A program made the translations under genes and the position numbers. The notes below the pieces were generated by a model. It did not search any database and had not been told where the DNA came from. It saw only the letters and a program-made list of their open reading frames with translations. Shown piece after piece: positions 5,406 through 5,950 of a DNA stretch of 5,950 nt. This stretch comes from Campylobacteraceae bacterium (GTDB lineage: Bacteria; Campylobacterota; Campylobacteria; Campylobacterales; Campylobacteraceae), in NCBI GenBank assembly GCA_031276365.1, contig JAISNG010000084.1, positions 1 to 5,950 on the forward strand, read 5' to 3'. Each line of letters opens with the position of its first letter. Position 1 is the first letter of the stretch.

Positions 5406-5603
5406 GGTATCCAAAAAGACTTTTGCAAACATAAGACGTTCATAAGAAAAATTAACGTTTTACTGTTTTTTCTTTTCTTTCATGATTTTATATTCTATCA
5501 ATTTGGATTCCCGCCTGCCTCACAATGACGACTAACATCGTATCGTTCGTGCGGGAATGACGGAAAAAAATATTCGCTTGTTGTTCTGTCGCTGAAATAA
5601 CAA
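5406..5603. repeat. Duplicated intergenic segment, copy B
   Basis: This is the diverged direct repeat of 5121-5320. It shares GGTATCCAAAAA (5406-5417), TTGCAAAC, TTCTTTCATG (5475-5484), GGATTCCCGC (5505-5514) and ATATTCG (5570-5576) in the same order. It lacks one AAAC of the copy A sequence GCAAACAAACAT and carries extra bases around 5532-5550. The upstream flank (before 5406) does not obviously match the palindrome that precedes copy A. Confidence 0.8.
5505..5531. repeat. dRS3-like palindromic element (copy 3, one arm decayed)
   Basis: The left arm ATTCCC (5507-5512) is intact and the N8 is GCCTGCCT, but the right arm reads CACAAT instead of GGGAAT, followed by GACGA. It occupies the position in segment B that copy 2 occupies in segment A. 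Confidence 0.6.
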
Positions 5604-5710
5604 AAAAAGAGACGTGAATAACAGAAAAAGGTGCGAGGAAATGACAGAAGTGCCGCGAAAATCACGGAATTGGCAGGAGCTAATGAAACACAGAGGTAAA
5701 TGACGAAAGA
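5551..5710 (+). repeat. Right degenerate tandem array of 17-24-bp half-palindrome units
   Basis: It starts with an intact half-site GCGGGAATGACGGAAA (5551-5566) and continues with decayed versions: GAAATAACAAAA (near 5594), GAATAACAGAAAAA (near 5614), GGAAATGACAGAA (near 5637), AAAATCACGGAA (near 5655), TAATGAAACA (near 5680) and AAATGACGAAA (near 5698). After the first interval of about 40 bp, successive units are spaced 17-24 bp apart, mostly about 20. The consensus is near GGAATGACRGAAA followed by a G-rich tail. Units point away from the duplicated segments, opposite to the left array. Confidence 0.65.
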
Positions 5711-5837
5711 CCGCCTTCATTATAATACCTCTTTTGCTGTTTCGCGTTTTACTCCCGACAGTTAAAACACTCTAATGCACAAGTCAAGGAAGGGGCTTTC
5801 TGCCAACACATAATCTGTAGGACAATTCTAAACATAA

Positions 5838-5855
5838 CTCTACCTGTGAGGTGAG
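5838..5855 (-). terminator. Weak hairpin downstream of the right-edge gene
   Basis: CTC-ACCT pairs with AGGT-A-GAG (one bulged base, CAC loop), about 10 nt after the stop codon at 5865. The minus-strand sequence that follows (TTATGTTT) is only partly T-rich. It may be a weak terminator or unrelated. Confidence 0.28.
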
Positions 5856-5864
5856 ATTATTAAT

Positions 5865-5950
5865 TTATCTTTTCTCCAGCGCCACTACGCCGTTCGTTGC
5901 TGTTTGTATCACATTATCGCCCGTTTTGAATACACTTTCATCTATCTTAA
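5865..5950 (-). CDS. C-terminus of an unidentified protein
   Basis: One minus-strand frame is open from the right edge to a TAA at 5865-5867 and encodes 27 residues, beginning KIDESVFKTGDNVIQ and ending in GVVALEKR. The other two minus-strand frames are closed by stops in the same stretch. The wording (TGDNV followed by ATNGVVAL) is protein-like, but I cannot assign a family from 27 residues. The gene body is outside the window, and a chance open frame is not excluded. Confidence 0.55.
   Translation of the reverse strand, partial: KIDESVFKTGDNVIQTATNGVVALEKR

Larger units (their letters stand above)
4760..5864. other. Long gene-free region occupied mainly by decayed palindromic repeats
   Basis: About 1.1 kb holds no credible gene. 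The open frames here are short, lack ribosome binding sites, and translate repeat DNA into the well-known spurious peptides FQRKRES and SVIPAR, which arise when ATTCCCGC/GCGGGAAT repeats are read as protein. From about 4800 to 5720 the DNA is a mosaic of repeat elements itemised below. From 5720 to 5864 I see only a weak hairpin (5838-5855), an isolated TATAAT (5721-5726) and a 28-codon frame of doubtful meaning. Confidence 0.75.

Noticed and set aside
5551..5710. Possible CRISPR array
   Set aside because: The period is only about 20 bp with no conserved repeats separated by unique spacers of constant length; all units are decayed versions of one half-palindrome, and no cas gene is present.
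5226..5720. Open frames with peptides such as FQRKRES and SVIPAR on the minus strand, and an 81-codon frame on the plus strand
   Set aside because: These are translations of the ATTCCCGC/GCGGGAAT repeats, a known source of spurious proteins; no ribosome binding sites, and frames change with each repeat copy.
5721..5726. TATAAT as a promoter of a small RNA running to the hairpin at 5838-5855
   Set aside because: The ATTATAAT surrounding it is palindromic and so reads both ways, no -35 is at proper spacing, and the hairpin lacks a good T-tract.

Overview
The window looks like a chromosomal segment of a low-GC Campylobacterota bacterium, most likely of the Sulfurimonas/Sulfuricurvum/Sulfurovum type. 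This is an inference from protein flavour (the OadA/PycB-type carboxyltransferase, a separate small OadG-like membrane protein, the Amt and PII sequences), from AT-rich spacers, from strong AGGAG-type ribosome binding sites and from -10-like promoters without clear -35 boxes. No marker gene fixes the genus.

Layout. At 1-525 (minus) are a small OadG-like membrane protein and, 2 nt downstream, the first 104 codons of a carboxyltransferase alpha subunit of the oxaloacetate decarboxylase / pyruvate carboxylase B type, cut by the window edge. At 649-930 (minus) is a 93-residue protein of unknown function; its ribosome binding site lies inside a perfect small hairpin. At 1011-2710 (minus) is an amtB-glnB operon (ammonium channel, then PII signal protein) closed by a textbook terminator. 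A 480-bp AT-rich divergent spacer with three dyads (2711-3190) separates it from a plus-strand DASS/SLC13-family di/tricarboxylate transporter (3191-4723), which has its own terminator. From about 4800 to 5720 no credible gene exists. This stretch is a decayed mosaic of ATTCCC-N8-GGGAAT-like palindromes, a ~200-bp segment present as two diverged direct copies about 284 bp apart, and two runs of degenerate 20-22-bp half-palindrome units that point in opposite directions on its two sides. The last 86 bases hold the C-terminus of an unidentified minus-strand gene.

How the genes fit together. AmtB imports ammonium and PII gates it in response to 2-oxoglutarate and adenylate nucleotides. The DASS transporter probably moves 2-oxoglutarate, malate or related carboxylates. 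The OadG/OadA pair would interconvert pyruvate and oxaloacetate, or pump Na+ by decarboxylation. All of these sit at the carbon/nitrogen junction of the TCA cycle, but only amtB and glnB are clearly co-transcribed; the rest of the link is inference.

The most unusual part is the repeat mosaic at 4800-5720. It resembles in architecture the dRS3/NIME intergenic repeats of Neisseria, but its copies here are strongly diverged from each other.
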